The translations under genes were made by a program, and so were the position numbers. Source: Sphingobacterium corticibacter (GTDB lineage Bacteria > Bacteroidota > Bacteroidia > Sphingobacteriales > Sphingobacteriaceae). Taken from it: 64,000 nt of DNA. The notes beneath the pieces were generated by a model. That model had not been told where the DNA came from. It searched no databases and saw only the letters and a program-made list of their open reading frames with translations. Positions 1-8,357 of the stretch are shown here, piece by piece. Where the stretch lies: NCBI RefSeq assembly GCF_003076635.1, contig NZ_QDKG01000001.1:682001-746000 (forward strand), given 5' to 3'. Positions within the stretch are counted from its first letter, which is position 1. Each line of letters opens with the position of its first letter.

Positions 1-1800
1 AGATATACGCACGCGTTTACCATCTGCCAGTAAGCTGGCATAAGCCACGAGCTCGCCCATTGCCCAATCGTAAGAGTCTTTTTCGATCATCTTGCTGCGA
101 TCTTCGAAAAGCTTCGAGATCTTGCGGAAGAATTTCTTCTCTTTTGGTAATTCGGTGATTTGCTTAGCCAATGCTTTGAAAGCATCCGCAGAAATGCGTG
201 TCTCTACGGCTTCGTCCAAATCCACTTTGCGTGCTGGGCGAAGGCCTTTCCACGCGCCGCCAAACATAGGAGCTTCATCTTCGATGTTTTCGATTTTTTT
301 AGAATCGTTGAGCTGAGATTGTAGATAAGTCTTGAATTCTTTCTCTACCTCTTTGGCATAGTTATCATCGATGCTACCTTCATCTACCAATTTCTTTGCA
401 TAGATCTCTTTCGGGTTAGCGTGTTGCTCAATCGCTTTGTACAATAATGGTTGGGTGAACTTAGGTTCATCCGCTTCATTATGTCCATAACGACGGTAGC
501 ATAGCAAATCGATGTATACGTCTGTTTTGTATTTCTGACGGTATTCTACCGCTAGGTTGATCGCATAAACTACCGCTTCGGCATTATCACCATTCACATG
601 GAATACGGGCGAAGAAGAGATTTTTGCTACGTCGGTACAATACGTTCCCGAACGGGCGTCTTTATAATTGGTCGTAAAACCAACTTGGTTATTGATCACA
701 ATGTGAATAGTACCGCCAGTTTTGTATCCGTCTAATTTGGACATTTGCGTTACCTCGTACACCACACCTTGTCCGGCGATAGCCGCATCACCATGAATCA
801 GGATCGGAGCGATCTTCGAAGAGTCGCCATCGTATTTCATGTCGATTTTTGAGCGAACGATACCTTCAACGATCGGATCTACGGTTTCTAAATGCGAAGG
901 GTTAGGCGCTAAACTCAAGTGTACATCTTTTCCACTATCGGTTTTGATGTCTGATGAGAAACCCAAGTGGTATTTTACGTCACCGCCAAATGCCATCTCC
1001 GGATCTTCCTCTTTGTACATCTTGCCTTCAAACTCAGAGAAGATGGATTTGTAAGATTTACCCATGATATTAGCCAGCACGTTCAAACGACCGCGATGCG
1101 CCATACCAATCATAAATTCTTGAATACCGAGGTCAGCACCTTTTTCGATCACCGAATCCAATGCTGGGATCAAGCTTTCAGCACCTTCCAAAGAAAAACG
1201 CTTTTGTCCAAGGAATTTAGTGCCTAAGAAGCTTTCGAAAACAACGGCTTTATTGATTTTTTGAAGAATTCTCTTCTTTTGGTCGCTGGAATAGTTTGGC
1301 GTGTTGCGTTCAGCTTCCATTTTGTCCTGCAACCATTTGATTTTTTCCGGATTACGGATATATCTAAATTCTGCACCAATAGAGCGGCAGTAGGTATCTT
1401 CGATAAGCTGACGAATCTCGCGTAACTTGACTGGCCCTAAGCCAATCTCAACACCCGCATTGAACACGGTATCCATATCTGCATCAGAAAGACCGAAAGT
1501 CTCCAGCTCTTTCCCTGGGTAGTACTTGCGGCGCTCGCGCACTGGGTTGGTGTCAGTAAATAAATGCCCACGATCACGGTAGCCGTGAATCATGTTCAAT
1601 ACGTTGATCTCTTTGATGGCATGATCAGATACTTGATCAAAGTTTTCACCGTCTGATCCTTCGGCTGTTTGTCCGAATTCGAAGCCTTCAAAAAATTTCT
1701 GCCATCCAAAATCAACCGAGCTAGGATCCTCTTTGTACGATTGGTAGAGTCCTTCTATGTAGCTGGTGTCTGCGTTACTCAAATAAGTTAACTTATCCAT
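1..1800 (-). CDS. sucA: 2-oxoglutarate dehydrogenase E1 component, N-terminal 600 residues (partial)
   Basis: This is the thiamine-diphosphate-dependent first subunit of the 2-oxoglutarate dehydrogenase complex of the TCA cycle, which decarboxylates 2-oxoglutarate and passes the succinyl group to E2. The frame is open from the ATG at 1800 to the window edge, so roughly the last third of the protein is missing. The N-terminus carries the family's assembly segment (YLSNADTSYIEGLYQSYKED, residues 6-25). The core shows GMAHRGRLNVLANIMGK near residue 230, HGDAAIAGQGVVYE near 340 and HVNGDNAEAV near 400, which are conserved E1 blocks around the cofactor. A -7/-33 promoter pair lies 30-60 nt upstream. 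sucB would be expected beyond position 1, but it is not visible here. Confidence 0.96.
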   Translation of the reverse strand, partial: MDKLTYLSNADTSYIEGLYQSYKEDPSSVDFGWQKFFEGFEFGQTAEGSDGENFDQVSDHAIKEINVLNMIHGYRDRGHLFTDTNPVRERRKYYPGKELETFGLSDADMDTVFNAGVEIGLGPVKLREIRQLIEDTYCRSIGAEFRYIRNPEKIKWLQDKMEAERNTPNYSSDQKKRILQKINKAVVFESFLGTKFLGQKRFSLEGAESLIPALDSVIEKGADLGIQEFMIGMAHRGRLNVLANIMGKSYKSIFSEFEGKMYKEEDPEMAFGGDVKYHLGFSSDIKTDSGKDVHLSLAPNPSHLETVDPIVEGIVRSKIDMKYDGDSSKIAPILIHGDAAIAGQGVVYEVTQMSKLDGYKTGGTIHIVINNQVGFTTNYKDARSGTYCTDVAKISSSPVFHVNGDNAEAVVYAINLAVEYRQKYKTDVYIDLLCYRRYGHNEADEPKFTQPLLYKAIEQHANPKEIYAKKLVDEGSIDDNYAKEVEKEFKTYLQSQLNDSKKIENIEDEAPMFGGAWKGLRPARKVDLDEAVETRISADAFKALAKQITELPKEKKFFRKISKLFEDRSKMIEKDSYDWAMGELVAYASLLADGKRVRIS

Positions 1801-1829
1801 TTAAATATAAAATCATCTTTATAATTACG

Positions 1830-1861
1830 CAAATTTAGTAATAATAAAAGATTTAAGGCAA
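1830..1861 (-). promoter_or_regulatory. Predicted Bacteroidota-type promoter of sucA
   Basis: On the minus strand, TAAATTTG (1837-1830) fits the -7 consensus TAnnTTTG, and a -33 TTG (1861-1859) lies 21 nt upstream. Transcription would start near 1826, giving a leader of about 26 nt. Confidence 0.5.
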
Positions 1862-1957
1862 TTTATTGCCATAATAAATCGGGTAATTTGGAAAGTTTTT
1901 TACGGCCAAACGATCCTTTTGTTTTCGTGTTTAAACATGGGCAATATTAGTTAATAT

Positions 1958-2449
1958 TCAACTTGGTATGCTCGTATTTGTATAATACATTTCTACGTGT
2001 TCGATGCCGTCTTCGTCATACTTTTCGCCATCCGGTATGAATCCTAAGGATTGGTAGAATCTGTCGAGATAGGTCTGTGCGCCAATTCGGATTCCTAGAT
2101 TTGGGTAATGCTCTTTCACGATGTCGATACTTTTGAGCATCAGCTGTTTGCCATAAGAGTTTCGTCGAGCACTAAACGAGGTAAGTACTCGTCCAATAGA
2201 TGGTTCTGTAAAAGAAATTCCTGGTGGGACGATGCGTGTATATGCCGCGATTGGGCTATCCGCTTTTTCTCTGCCAATTAGATGCAGACAATGGGGGTCT
2301 TTGTTGTCTAGATCCTGATATACACAGTTTTGTTCCACCACAAAAACCTCTGAACGACACTGAAGAATTTCATAAAGCTCCGAGGCCGATAGCTCGTGAA
2401 AAGGAACAAGAGTCCAAAGAAGTTCTTTTTGAGGTGTCATATGCTGCAT
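1958..2449 (-). CDS. elaA: ElaA-like GNAT N-acetyltransferase
   Basis: A 163-residue cytoplasmic GNAT protein of the ElaA family, presumed to transfer acetyl from acetyl-CoA to a small amine; the substrate of the family is not established. The diagnostic N-terminal block is present: FHELSASELYEILQCRSEVF followed by VVEQNCVYQDLDNKDP. The acetyl-CoA region includes the SIGRVLTSFSARRNSYGKQL stretch, and the C-terminus has the usual FYQSLGF. A second ATG lies three codons in, at 2440, and is equally plausible. The gene is divergent from the GNAT gene at 2539. A TATGTTTG -7-like element lies at 2513-2506 on the minus strand, but I see no good -33. Confidence 0.88.
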   Translation of the reverse strand: MQHMTPQKELLWTLVPFHELSASELYEILQCRSEVFVVEQNCVYQDLDNKDPHCLHLIGREKADSPIAAYTRIVPPGISFTEPSIGRVLTSFSARRNSYGKQLMLKSIDIVKEHYPNLGIRIGAQTYLDRFYQSLGFIPDGEKYDEDGIEHVEMYYTNTSIPS

Positions 2450-2538
2450 GTTTAAGTGTTGTGTGCTATTTGCGGTTCGATTTTAAGGATTTTATCCTAA
2501 CTTGGCAAACATAGTCCAATAAATATTGATCGTATACC

Positions 2539-3048
2539 ATGAGTGAATATAGCTTTAGATTAGCGAAGGCAGAGGAAGTAAATGCTATTTGGGAAATTTT
2601 GCAAGAAGCCATTGACCGCCGTAAAGCAGACGGAAGTGTGCAATGGCAAGATGGCTATCCAAATTTGCAAGTAGTTGCCAAGGATATTGAGCGTGATGCA
2701 GGCTACGTTTTGGTGGATGGAGATCGATTGGTGGGATATTGTGCGCTATTCATTGATGATGAGCCAGCCTATGATGATATTCAAGGGAATTGGCTTACGG
2801 ACGGTTCTTTTGTGGTTTTTCATCGTGTGGCCGTATCTAAAGATTATGTGGGTAAGGGAATTGCACAACAGCTCTTGTTGCATATTGAGTCATTTGCCAG
2901 AAATCGAAAAACCCCTAGCTTGCGCGCTGACACGAACTTCGACAATGCGGCGATGCTGCGCATTTTTGAAAAATTAAACTATAAATATTGCGGTGAAGTC
3001 GTATTTCGTGGAGGCTCTCGCAAAGCATTTGAAAAGGTGTTGCACTAA
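2539..3048 (+). CDS. GNAT family N-acetyltransferase
   Basis: A 169-residue acetyltransferase. The central motif A is visible as VAVSKDYVGKGIAQQLL (near residues 97-113), where the GKGIA loop binds the acetyl-CoA pyrophosphate. It is followed by the typical FDNAAMLRIFEKLNYKYCGE end block. The N-terminus (FRLAKAEEVNAIWEILQEAI) is the usual beta1-alpha1 start. The substrate cannot be deduced. The gene stands alone between a divergent elaA and the Rrf2 gene. Confidence 0.9.
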   Translation: MSEYSFRLAKAEEVNAIWEILQEAIDRRKADGSVQWQDGYPNLQVVAKDIERDAGYVLVDGDRLVGYCALFIDDEPAYDDIQGNWLTDGSFVVFHRVAVSKDYVGKGIAQQLLLHIESFARNRKTPSLRADTNFDNAAMLRIFEKLNYKYCGEVVFRGGSRKAFEKVLH

Positions 3049-3088
3049 GTAGTAGCTACTATGTATTGGTAATGTCATAATCGCCAAT

Positions 3089-3117
3089 TTTAATGTAATA
3101 AAAATTGTTACATTAAA
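3089..3117. promoter_or_regulatory. Operator of the Rrf2-type regulator, autoregulatory copy
   Basis: A perfect 10-bp inverted repeat TTTAATGTAA / TTACATTAAA with a 9-nt spacer. The spacer ends with the -33 TTG of the promoter at 3105-3135, so binding would block RNA polymerase. A TGTAA-N9-TTACA core of the same geometry recurs at 3572-3590, upstream of the reductase gene. Confidence 0.7.
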
Positions 3118-3135
3118 GATTCTGCATTACCTTTG
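3105..3135 (+). promoter_or_regulatory. Predicted promoter of the Rrf2-type regulator
   Basis: -33 TTG at 3105-3107, a 20-nt spacer and -7 TACCTTTG at 3128-3135 match the Bacteroidota consensus. The start codon is only 7 nt beyond the -7 element, so the mRNA would be almost leaderless. Confidence 0.6.
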
Positions 3136-3142
3136 TTTCGAA

Positions 3143-3550
3143 ATGAACAATACACGATTTGCTACAGCATTACACATCTTGTCTCTTCTGTCGAAATATA
3201 GTACGGAATGGCTGAGCTCTGATTGGATGGCAAGCAGCATAAATGTCAATCCGGTAATCGTACGTAAAGAATTAGGTGTATTGCAGGAGAATGGCTGGGT
3301 GGTGAGCCGCAAAGGCAAGGAAGGTGGTTCGCGCTTACAAGTTAAAGGCAGCGAAATTCGATTGGGCGATCTTTATCAGGCGATTCGAAATTCGGATATT
3401 TTAGGTAAAAAGAATATGAATACTAATCCAAAATGTCCTGTAGGTAAAGAAATCAATAATCGCTTGGATAGTTTGTACTCCGAGACAGATCGTATTGTGT
3501 TGGCCTCATTGAACGAGCAAACTTTGGAAAATTTTGTGGATCAGTTTTGA
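3143..3550 (+). CDS. Rrf2-family transcriptional regulator (YwnA-like)
   Basis: A 135-residue winged-helix repressor of the Rrf2 family. The N-terminal helix-turn-helix spans about residues 8-60, with the recognition part SSDWMASSINVNPVIVRKEL and the wing around SRKGKEGGSRLQ. Unlike IscR or NsrR there is no three-cysteine Fe-S cluster; the only cysteine is Cys98 in NPKCPVGKEI, the position used by thiol-sensing YwnA-type members. A thiol or electrophile sensor is therefore likely, but this is inference. The gene is followed after 57 nt by a co-oriented NAD(P)-binding reductase, and TGTAA-N9-TTACA boxes precede both genes, which suggests autoregulation plus control of the reductase. Confidence 0.9.
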   Translation: MNNTRFATALHILSLLSKYSTEWLSSDWMASSINVNPVIVRKELGVLQENGWVVSRKGKEGGSRLQVKGSEIRLGDLYQAIRNSDILGKKNMNTNPKCPVGKEINNRLDSLYSETDRIVLASLNEQTLENFVDQF

Positions 3551-3571
3551 TCGCTTTTTTTTCTTTATTAA

Positions 3572-3590
3572 TGTAACAAAATATATTACA
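3572..3590. promoter_or_regulatory. Second Rrf2-type operator, upstream of the reductase gene
   Basis: TGTAA (3572-3576) and TTACA (3586-3590) are separated by exactly 9 nt, the same spacing and core as the repeat at 3089-3117. It lies 17 nt before the start codon of the NmrA-like gene. Confidence 0.65.
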
Positions 3591-3607
3591 ATATAATTAT
3601 AAAACAT

Positions 3608-4447
3608 ATGAAAATAGCAGTAACAGGAGCTACTGGACAACTAGGTCGTTTGGTGCTAGAAAAATTGAAAAATGAAAATGTTGACGTAGTAGCTTTGGCT
3701 CGAAATACCGAAAAAGCACAAGATCTTGGCGTTGAGGTGCGTGCATTCGACTACGACCAACGGGAGCATATGGATGATGCCTTAGCAGGAGTTGATCGTT
3801 TGTTACTGGTGTCAAGCAACGAGATTGGCAAACGCTTACAACATCATGAGTCGGTGATTCATGCTGCAAAAAAAGCAGGTGTTTCGCAGCTTGTATTTAC
3901 GAGTTTAGTCAATGTAGATCACTCTACTTTGAATCTAGCTGGTGAGTACATCGACAGTGAAAAATCGTTACAAGCTTCAGGTGTTCCATTTACGATTTTG
4001 CGTAATGCTTGGTACACCGAAAATTATACCTCTTCGGCAGCAAACGCAGTAGCTGGCGGTGCGTTTATCGGTAGTGCTGGTGATGGCAAAATTTCTGCGG
4101 CTTCGCGTGAAGATTTGGCTGAAGCGGCAGTGGCTGTATTGCTCGATACAGATCACTTAGGTAAGGTGTACGAACTCGCGGGCGATCAAGCATTTACGTT
4201 AACAGATCTTGCGGCAGCTATTTCTGAGGTGACCGGCAAAGATATTCCTTATCGCAACTTAAGCGAAGGAGAGTACAAGGATGCATTGGTTTCTCATAAC
4301 GTGCCGGAGGGATTTGCAGCGATGATCGCTAGCTGGGATGTCTCTGCTTCGAAAGGAGATTTATACAGCGAAGATAAAACCTTGTCCCAATTAATTGGTC
4401 GGCCAACTACGCCATTGATAGATACGGTAAAAGCCGCCTTGTCCTAA
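3608..4447 (+). CDS. NmrA-like NAD(P)-binding oxidoreductase (quinone oxidoreductase 2 type)
   Basis: A 279-residue atypical short-chain dehydrogenase with an N-terminal Rossmann fold; GATGQLG at residues 7-13 is the NmrA/QorB dinucleotide loop. The domain runs the full length and resembles QorB-type NADPH:quinone reductases, for example FTSLVNVDHSTLNLAGEY and the FTILRNAWYTENY block seen in that group. It probably reduces quinones or other electrophiles in the cytoplasm. The Rrf2 regulator just upstream and the shared operator imply that it is induced by the signal the regulator senses. A long hairpin follows the stop codon (4488-4519). Confidence 0.88.
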   Translation: MKIAVTGATGQLGRLVLEKLKNENVDVVALARNTEKAQDLGVEVRAFDYDQREHMDDALAGVDRLLLVSSNEIGKRLQHHESVIHAAKKAGVSQLVFTSLVNVDHSTLNLAGEYIDSEKSLQASGVPFTILRNAWYTENYTSSAANAVAGGAFIGSAGDGKISAASREDLAEAAVAVLLDTDHLGKVYELAGDQAFTLTDLAAAISEVTGKDIPYRNLSEGEYKDALVSHNVPEGFAAMIASWDVSASKGDLYSEDKTLSQLIGRPTTPLIDTVKAALS

Positions 4448-4487
4448 GCAAAAGCACTAGGATGTATGTGATGTTTTAGACATCTTT

Positions 4488-4519
4488 GTGTAGCACCAAG
4501 TCATATCTTGGTGCTACAC
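4488..4519 (+). promoter_or_regulatory. 13-bp perfect hairpin ending 6 nt before the lyase start codon
   Basis: GTGTAGCACCAAG (4488-4500) and CTTGGTGCTACAC (4507-4519) form a perfect stem with a TCATAT loop. No T-run of terminator length follows (TTGTTT then ATG). It could be a weak terminator of the reductase gene or a translation or transcription control element of the lyase gene. It also rules out the in-frame TTG at 4508 as a start, because that codon lies inside the stem. Confidence 0.6.
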
Positions 4520-4525
4520 TTGTTT

Positions 4526-5734
4526 ATGACATATGACTTTGACGAAATAATCGATAGAGATGGTACCAATAGTGTGACATACGAAGGCTGGCGGTCATTT
4601 TTATTCGCAAATGAGCAAGATCTGCAAATTCCTTATGCTAATCATGAATTGATCTCTTTGTGGGTGGCCGATATGGCTTTTTCAAGTCCGCCACCCGTAT
4701 TGGATGCTGTTCGCGCACGCTTGGATCGAAAGATTTTGGGTTATTCCAAGATTTTCGATCCGCATTATGGCAAAGTACTGAAAGATTGGTTTTTGGAGCA
4801 TTATAGCTGGGATATCGATACCGATGAATTGGTGTCAGCGCCGGGAATCGTCACCGCACTGAATCGCTTAGTACCCTTATTGACTGAGCCAGAAGATCAA
4901 ATATTGATTACGACGCCTTCGTATGCGCCATTTAAAAGAGCCGGCGATCAGTGCGGTCGTGGCGTCGTATTTAGTCCGTTGCAAGAAAACGAAGGGAAAT
5001 ACGAAATGAATTTTGCTGATCTCCGCCAAAAAATAGAAAATCCCGTTAATCGCATTCGTGTATTTATACTGTGCCATCCGCACAATCCGACCGGCAGGGT
5101 TTGGACAACACAAGAATTAAAAGAACTCGGTCAGCTTTGTCTGGACAACGATGTCTGGATTATATCCGACGAAGTGCATAGTGATTTGTTGCGCGAAGGT
5201 CAATCACATACGCCAATGGCCGCATTGTTCCCTCATTCTGATCGGATTATCACTTGTTCGGCTCCTAGCAAGAGTTTCAATCTCGCAGGCAATATGCTGT
5301 CGCACATTTTTATTAAAAATACAACCATGCGTGCCGAGTGGAAACGATTATTCAGCGACTATCATTCACCGTTGAGCATTGCGGCAACGCAAGGAGCATA
5401 TGAACATGGTGCCGAATGGTTGCGACAGCTTAATCGCTATCTTGATGCCAACTTACAGTTCTTGAAAGATTTCCTGACGGAACATTTGCCAGAGGCACGC
5501 TATCAGATACCCGAAGCGACCTACTTAGCTTGGGTAGATTTGTCCGCTTATTTGCCAAAACGCAAAGACACCGATCGTTGGGCGGTTTTCTTTGCGCAGA
5601 AAGCTGGCGTGCTCATCGAAGGTCAAGAAGATTTTGTAGCCAATGCAGAAGGGTATATTCGGATAAATATCGCTTGTCCGAAAGCGACATTGCACACCGC
5701 TTTAATCCGCATGGCAGAAGCTTTGAATAATTAG
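4526..5734 (+). CDS. PatB/MalY-type pyridoxal-phosphate C-S lyase (cystathionine beta-lyase-like)
   Basis: A 402-residue fold-type I PLP enzyme. The N-terminus YDFDEIIDRDGTNSVTYEGW and the segment SLWVADMAFSSPPPV are signatures of the PatB/MalY group, which cleaves cystathionine or cysteine S-conjugates to thiol, ammonia and pyruvate. The Schiff-base lysine is Lys249 in SAPSKSFNLAG, and HPHNPTGRVW and ISDEVHSDL are the cofactor-binding blocks. I place the start at the ATG at 4526, because an upstream TTG lies in a hairpin and the family begins at this methionine. The stop codon overlaps that of the convergent AraC gene. The exact substrate is unknown. Confidence 0.92.
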   Translation: MTYDFDEIIDRDGTNSVTYEGWRSFLFANEQDLQIPYANHELISLWVADMAFSSPPPVLDAVRARLDRKILGYSKIFDPHYGKVLKDWFLEHYSWDIDTDELVSAPGIVTALNRLVPLLTEPEDQILITTPSYAPFKRAGDQCGRGVVFSPLQENEGKYEMNFADLRQKIENPVNRIRVFILCHPHNPTGRVWTTQELKELGQLCLDNDVWIISDEVHSDLLREGQSHTPMAALFPHSDRIITCSAPSKSFNLAGNMLSHIFIKNTTMRAEWKRLFSDYHSPLSIAATQGAYEHGAEWLRQLNRYLDANLQFLKDFLTEHLPEARYQIPEATYLAWVDLSAYLPKRKDTDRWAVFFAQKAGVLIEGQEDFVANAEGYIRINIACPKATLHTALIRMAEALNN

Positions 5735-6579
5735 CTAAATGTGCGGCGATAGGCGAGTGGTGTGGTGCCAGTGATCTTTTTGAAGGCTTTATGAAAGCTG
5801 ACAAAATTATTGAAACCGGCATCAAAACAGCTTTCTTTGATTGTTGCGCCCGAATCTCGGAGCAACTTGCACGCATGTGCCACACGCAATGCGGTGATAA
5901 AAGCGGTCAATGTTTTGCCGGTACGCTGTTTGAAGTAACGACAGAAGGAATTGCGGGTCATGCCCGATAAGTTGGCCAAGGTAGTCAACTCCAGCTCTCC
6001 GCGATAATGGGTGTTGATATAGCCGATGATGGTGTTCATGCGCGTCACCTCCTCGTGCTGCTGTTGGATGTCGTAATCCGAACTCACCAAACTTACTTTA
6101 GGTGCGAACTGCGTAAACTCATGCAATACCTGTAATAACCGATAAAGCTGTTGAAAACCACTGGTTTCTTTTTCCAAATCTTGAAAAAGTAGCGCTATGG
6201 CGAATGGTAATGCTTCGATCCACAATCCCTTTTGAGCCTGCTGCACAGTTCGTCGAACTTCTGCCAGCTCCGGCAGAGCCAGAAAATCCTTTCCAGCAAA
6301 ATCTTCCCGAAAATGAATCACATAGATTTCAGCTTGTGCTTCCTGGCTATATTCCTCGTCAAAATGCCAGTAATGTGGTACATTCTTGCCAATCAATACA
6401 CACGCGCCATGCTCAAAGCGCTGAATACAATCTCCAATAAAAAAGGTGCCCAAGCCGCGATTGATGTAGATCAGTTCCAGCTCCTCATGATAGTGCCAGA
6501 TCTGGTGATATTGCGGAATATGATCTTTTCGAATCTGGAAACTTTGTGTTTCCGACTCATAACGGTGCAGCTTCTGCAT
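5731..6579 (-). CDS. AraC-family transcriptional regulator, likely of the L-fucose operon
   Basis: A 282-residue regulator with an N-terminal cupin sensor domain (HEELELIYINRGLGTFFIGD, then HYWHFDEE) and a C-terminal double helix-turn-helix: first LANLSGMTRNSFCRYFKQRT, second IKESCFDAGFNNFVSFHKAF, ending KITGTTPLAYRR. The ATG at 6579 is preferred over the upstream TTG at 6606, because a -7 element (6604-6611) overlaps the latter. It is divergent from the fucose operon across a 142-nt gap, which makes it the natural activator of that operon; L-fucose or a pathway intermediate as ligand is inference. Confidence 0.9.
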   Translation of the reverse strand: MQKLHRYESETQSFQIRKDHIPQYHQIWHYHEELELIYINRGLGTFFIGDCIQRFEHGACVLIGKNVPHYWHFDEEYSQEAQAEIYVIHFREDFAGKDFLALPELAEVRRTVQQAQKGLWIEALPFAIALLFQDLEKETSGFQQLYRLLQVLHEFTQFAPKVSLVSSDYDIQQQHEEVTRMNTIIGYINTHYRGELELTTLANLSGMTRNSFCRYFKQRTGKTLTAFITALRVAHACKLLRDSGATIKESCFDAGFNNFVSFHKAFKKITGTTPLAYRRTFS

Positions 6580-6603
6580 TACATAATGTATTAGATATAT
6601 TCT

Positions 6604-6611
6604 CAAAAATA
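6604..6611 (-). promoter_or_regulatory. Predicted -7 element of the AraC-family gene
   Basis: TATTTTTG on the minus strand matches TAnnTTTG. It would place the transcription start near 6600, about 20 nt before the ATG at 6579. No clear -33 TTG is seen. Confidence 0.4.
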
Positions 6612-6721
6612 CGAAACGGAATTTATAAGGAGGTAATATCGTTTATTATTTGGGTAATTGCATTTATTGAATTGTGGAGGTATCTCCGTTAATTCGTGTA
6701 ATCAATTATACATCATCTGTG

Positions 6722-7984
6722 ATGACAAATAAAAATCGCTATACCTTTGCGCTGGTGTTAATCACCTCGCTTTTCTTTTTTTGGGGTTTTATACACAACC
6801 TTGATCCGATTCTGATTAAGCATTTGCAAAGTGCTTTCAGTCTCTCGCACTTTCAGGCCTCGCTAATCGATTCATCTGTTTTCGCTGCGTACTTCTTGTT
6901 GGCCATTCCTGCAGGGTTGATTATGCAACGCTATGGTTATAAAGCAGGAATCTTGGTCGGATTATGTCTTTTTTCTTTAGGATGTTTTCTGTTCGTGCCT
7001 GCAGCCAATGCCGTAAGTTATCCCTTTTTCCTGACTGCTTTATTTGTCTTATCCTGCGGACTTACGATTTTGGAGACGGCGGCCAACCCCTATATCACGG
7101 TATTGGGCGATCCGGCGCGTGCGACGGAACGCTTGAACTTTGCTCAATCTTTCAATGGTTTGGCTGCTTCGCTAGCGCCGCTGGTTGGTGGATATTTTAT
7201 CTTGGCTGAAGAACCACTAAACCCAGAGCAATTAGCACAACTGACTGAATCTGCACGATTGGCCTACATCCAAGCCGAAACATCTTTAGTGAAGGGCCCT
7301 TACTTAGTGCTTGGTGGTATTATTTTGGCTGTGGCTATTTTATTTTTCTTCACCAAATTGCCCGATATCAAAGAAGATGAAACGTCGGATAAGACTTCAG
7401 GCTTTATCGGTGTATTGAAGCATTCGCAAGTGAGATGGGGTGTAGTCGCACAATTTTTCTATATCGGTGCGCAGGTGTACGTATTTAGTTTTCTATTGGT
7501 GTTTGCCAAAGAAACATTAGGAATGAGTGGATTAGAAAGTAAGTATTATGCAGGTGTAGCCGGCTTCTTATTTATGATCGGACGTTTTATTGGTTCCTTC
7601 TTTATGAAATTTGTACAGCCCGCTAAATTGTTGGCGGCATACGGTATCATTGCCTGTATCCTGACTTTAGTGGTAATATTTGGAAGCGGGATGATTACAT
7701 TGTACGCATTATTGGGTATCACCTTTTTCATGTCGATCATGTTTCCGACGATTTTTGCGATGGGTATTCAAGGTGTGGGGCACGATACCAAACCTGCTTC
7801 CAGTCTTATTGTGATGTCCATCGTAGGCGGCGCGATTATTCCATTAGGCGCAGCCTATATTACGGATATCACCGGCCACATGCCATACTCGTACTTCTTT
7901 GTGTTACTGTGCTTTATTATCGTCGTATTATTTGCATTGTATAATAGGCCAGCGGTAAAGATTTCGAGAGCGAAAATAGTTTAA
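6722..7984 (+). CDS. fucP: L-fucose permease (FucP-type MFS proton symporter)
   Basis: A 420-residue inner-membrane carrier with twelve predicted membrane segments. The N-terminus FFFWGFIHNLDPILIKHLQ followed by SLSHFQASLIDSSVFAAYF matches the FucP signature around the substrate-binding aspartate, and ETAANPYITVLGDP is the conserved FucP/GlcP family block after helix 4. It imports L-fucose with protons. The ATG at 6722 gives the family-typical N-terminus; a GTG 48 nt upstream would add an atypical extension. It is the first gene of a seven-gene operon for fucose oxidation, divergent from an AraC regulator. Confidence 0.93.
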   Translation: MTNKNRYTFALVLITSLFFFWGFIHNLDPILIKHLQSAFSLSHFQASLIDSSVFAAYFLLAIPAGLIMQRYGYKAGILVGLCLFSLGCFLFVPAANAVSYPFFLTALFVLSCGLTILETAANPYITVLGDPARATERLNFAQSFNGLAASLAPLVGGYFILAEEPLNPEQLAQLTESARLAYIQAETSLVKGPYLVLGGIILAVAILFFFTKLPDIKEDETSDKTSGFIGVLKHSQVRWGVVAQFFYIGAQVYVFSFLLVFAKETLGMSGLESKYYAGVAGFLFMIGRFIGSFFMKFVQPAKLLAAYGIIACILTLVVIFGSGMITLYALLGITFFMSIMFPTIFAMGIQGVGHDTKPASSLIVMSIVGGAIIPLGAAYITDITGHMPYSYFFVLLCFIIVVLFALYNRPAVKISRAKIV

Positions 7985-7999
7985 AACAATATAGTAAAA

Positions 8000-8335
8000 A
8001 TGACAAGATATGTGTTAGCGTTGGATCTGGTAGATCAACCAGATCTCATCCAAGAATATGAGGCTTACCACCGTGCGATATGGCCCGAGATAGAAGAGTC
8101 TATTTTGAGTACAGGTGTTCATCAGATGGCCATCTACCGTTTTGCGAATCGGTTGATGATGCTGATGGATGTTGCCAATGATTTTAGCTTCGAACAGAAA
8201 GCAGCAGCAGATGCCAATAACGAGCGCGTGCAGGAATGGGAAAAACTGATGTGGAAATATCAAGTGGCGCTACCAGGTGCAAAACCCGGTGAAAAATGGG
8301 TGCTGATGGATAAGATTTTTGAATTACGCGGGTAA
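8000..8335 (+). CDS. L-fucose/L-rhamnose mutarotase (RhaM family)
   Basis: A 111-residue cytoplasmic protein of the RhaM fold (dimeric alpha/beta barrel), not the FucU/RbsD fold. It interconverts alpha and beta anomers of the 6-deoxy-hexose. The YEAYHRAIWPEI block (near residues 20-31) holds the Tyr-His pair used in the family, and WEKLMWKYQ near residue 78 is the second conserved part. It lies 15 nt after fucP in the operon, so L-fucose is the likely sugar. Supplying the right anomer to the downstream dehydrogenase fits the pathway. Confidence 0.9.
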   Translation: MTRYVLALDLVDQPDLIQEYEAYHRAIWPEIEESILSTGVHQMAIYRFANRLMMLMDVANDFSFEQKAAADANNERVQEWEKLMWKYQVALPGAKPGEKWVLMDKIFELRG

Positions 8336-8357
8336 TCATTCCCAGAGAGAATAGTAT

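Noticed and set aside
4508..4525. TTG start for the PatB-like lyase
   Set aside because: It lies in the right arm of the 13-bp hairpin and adds residues not found in the family; ATG 4526 gives the standard N-terminus.
6580..6606. TTG start for the AraC-family regulator
   Set aside because: The codon overlaps the predicted -7 element; ATG 6579 fits better.
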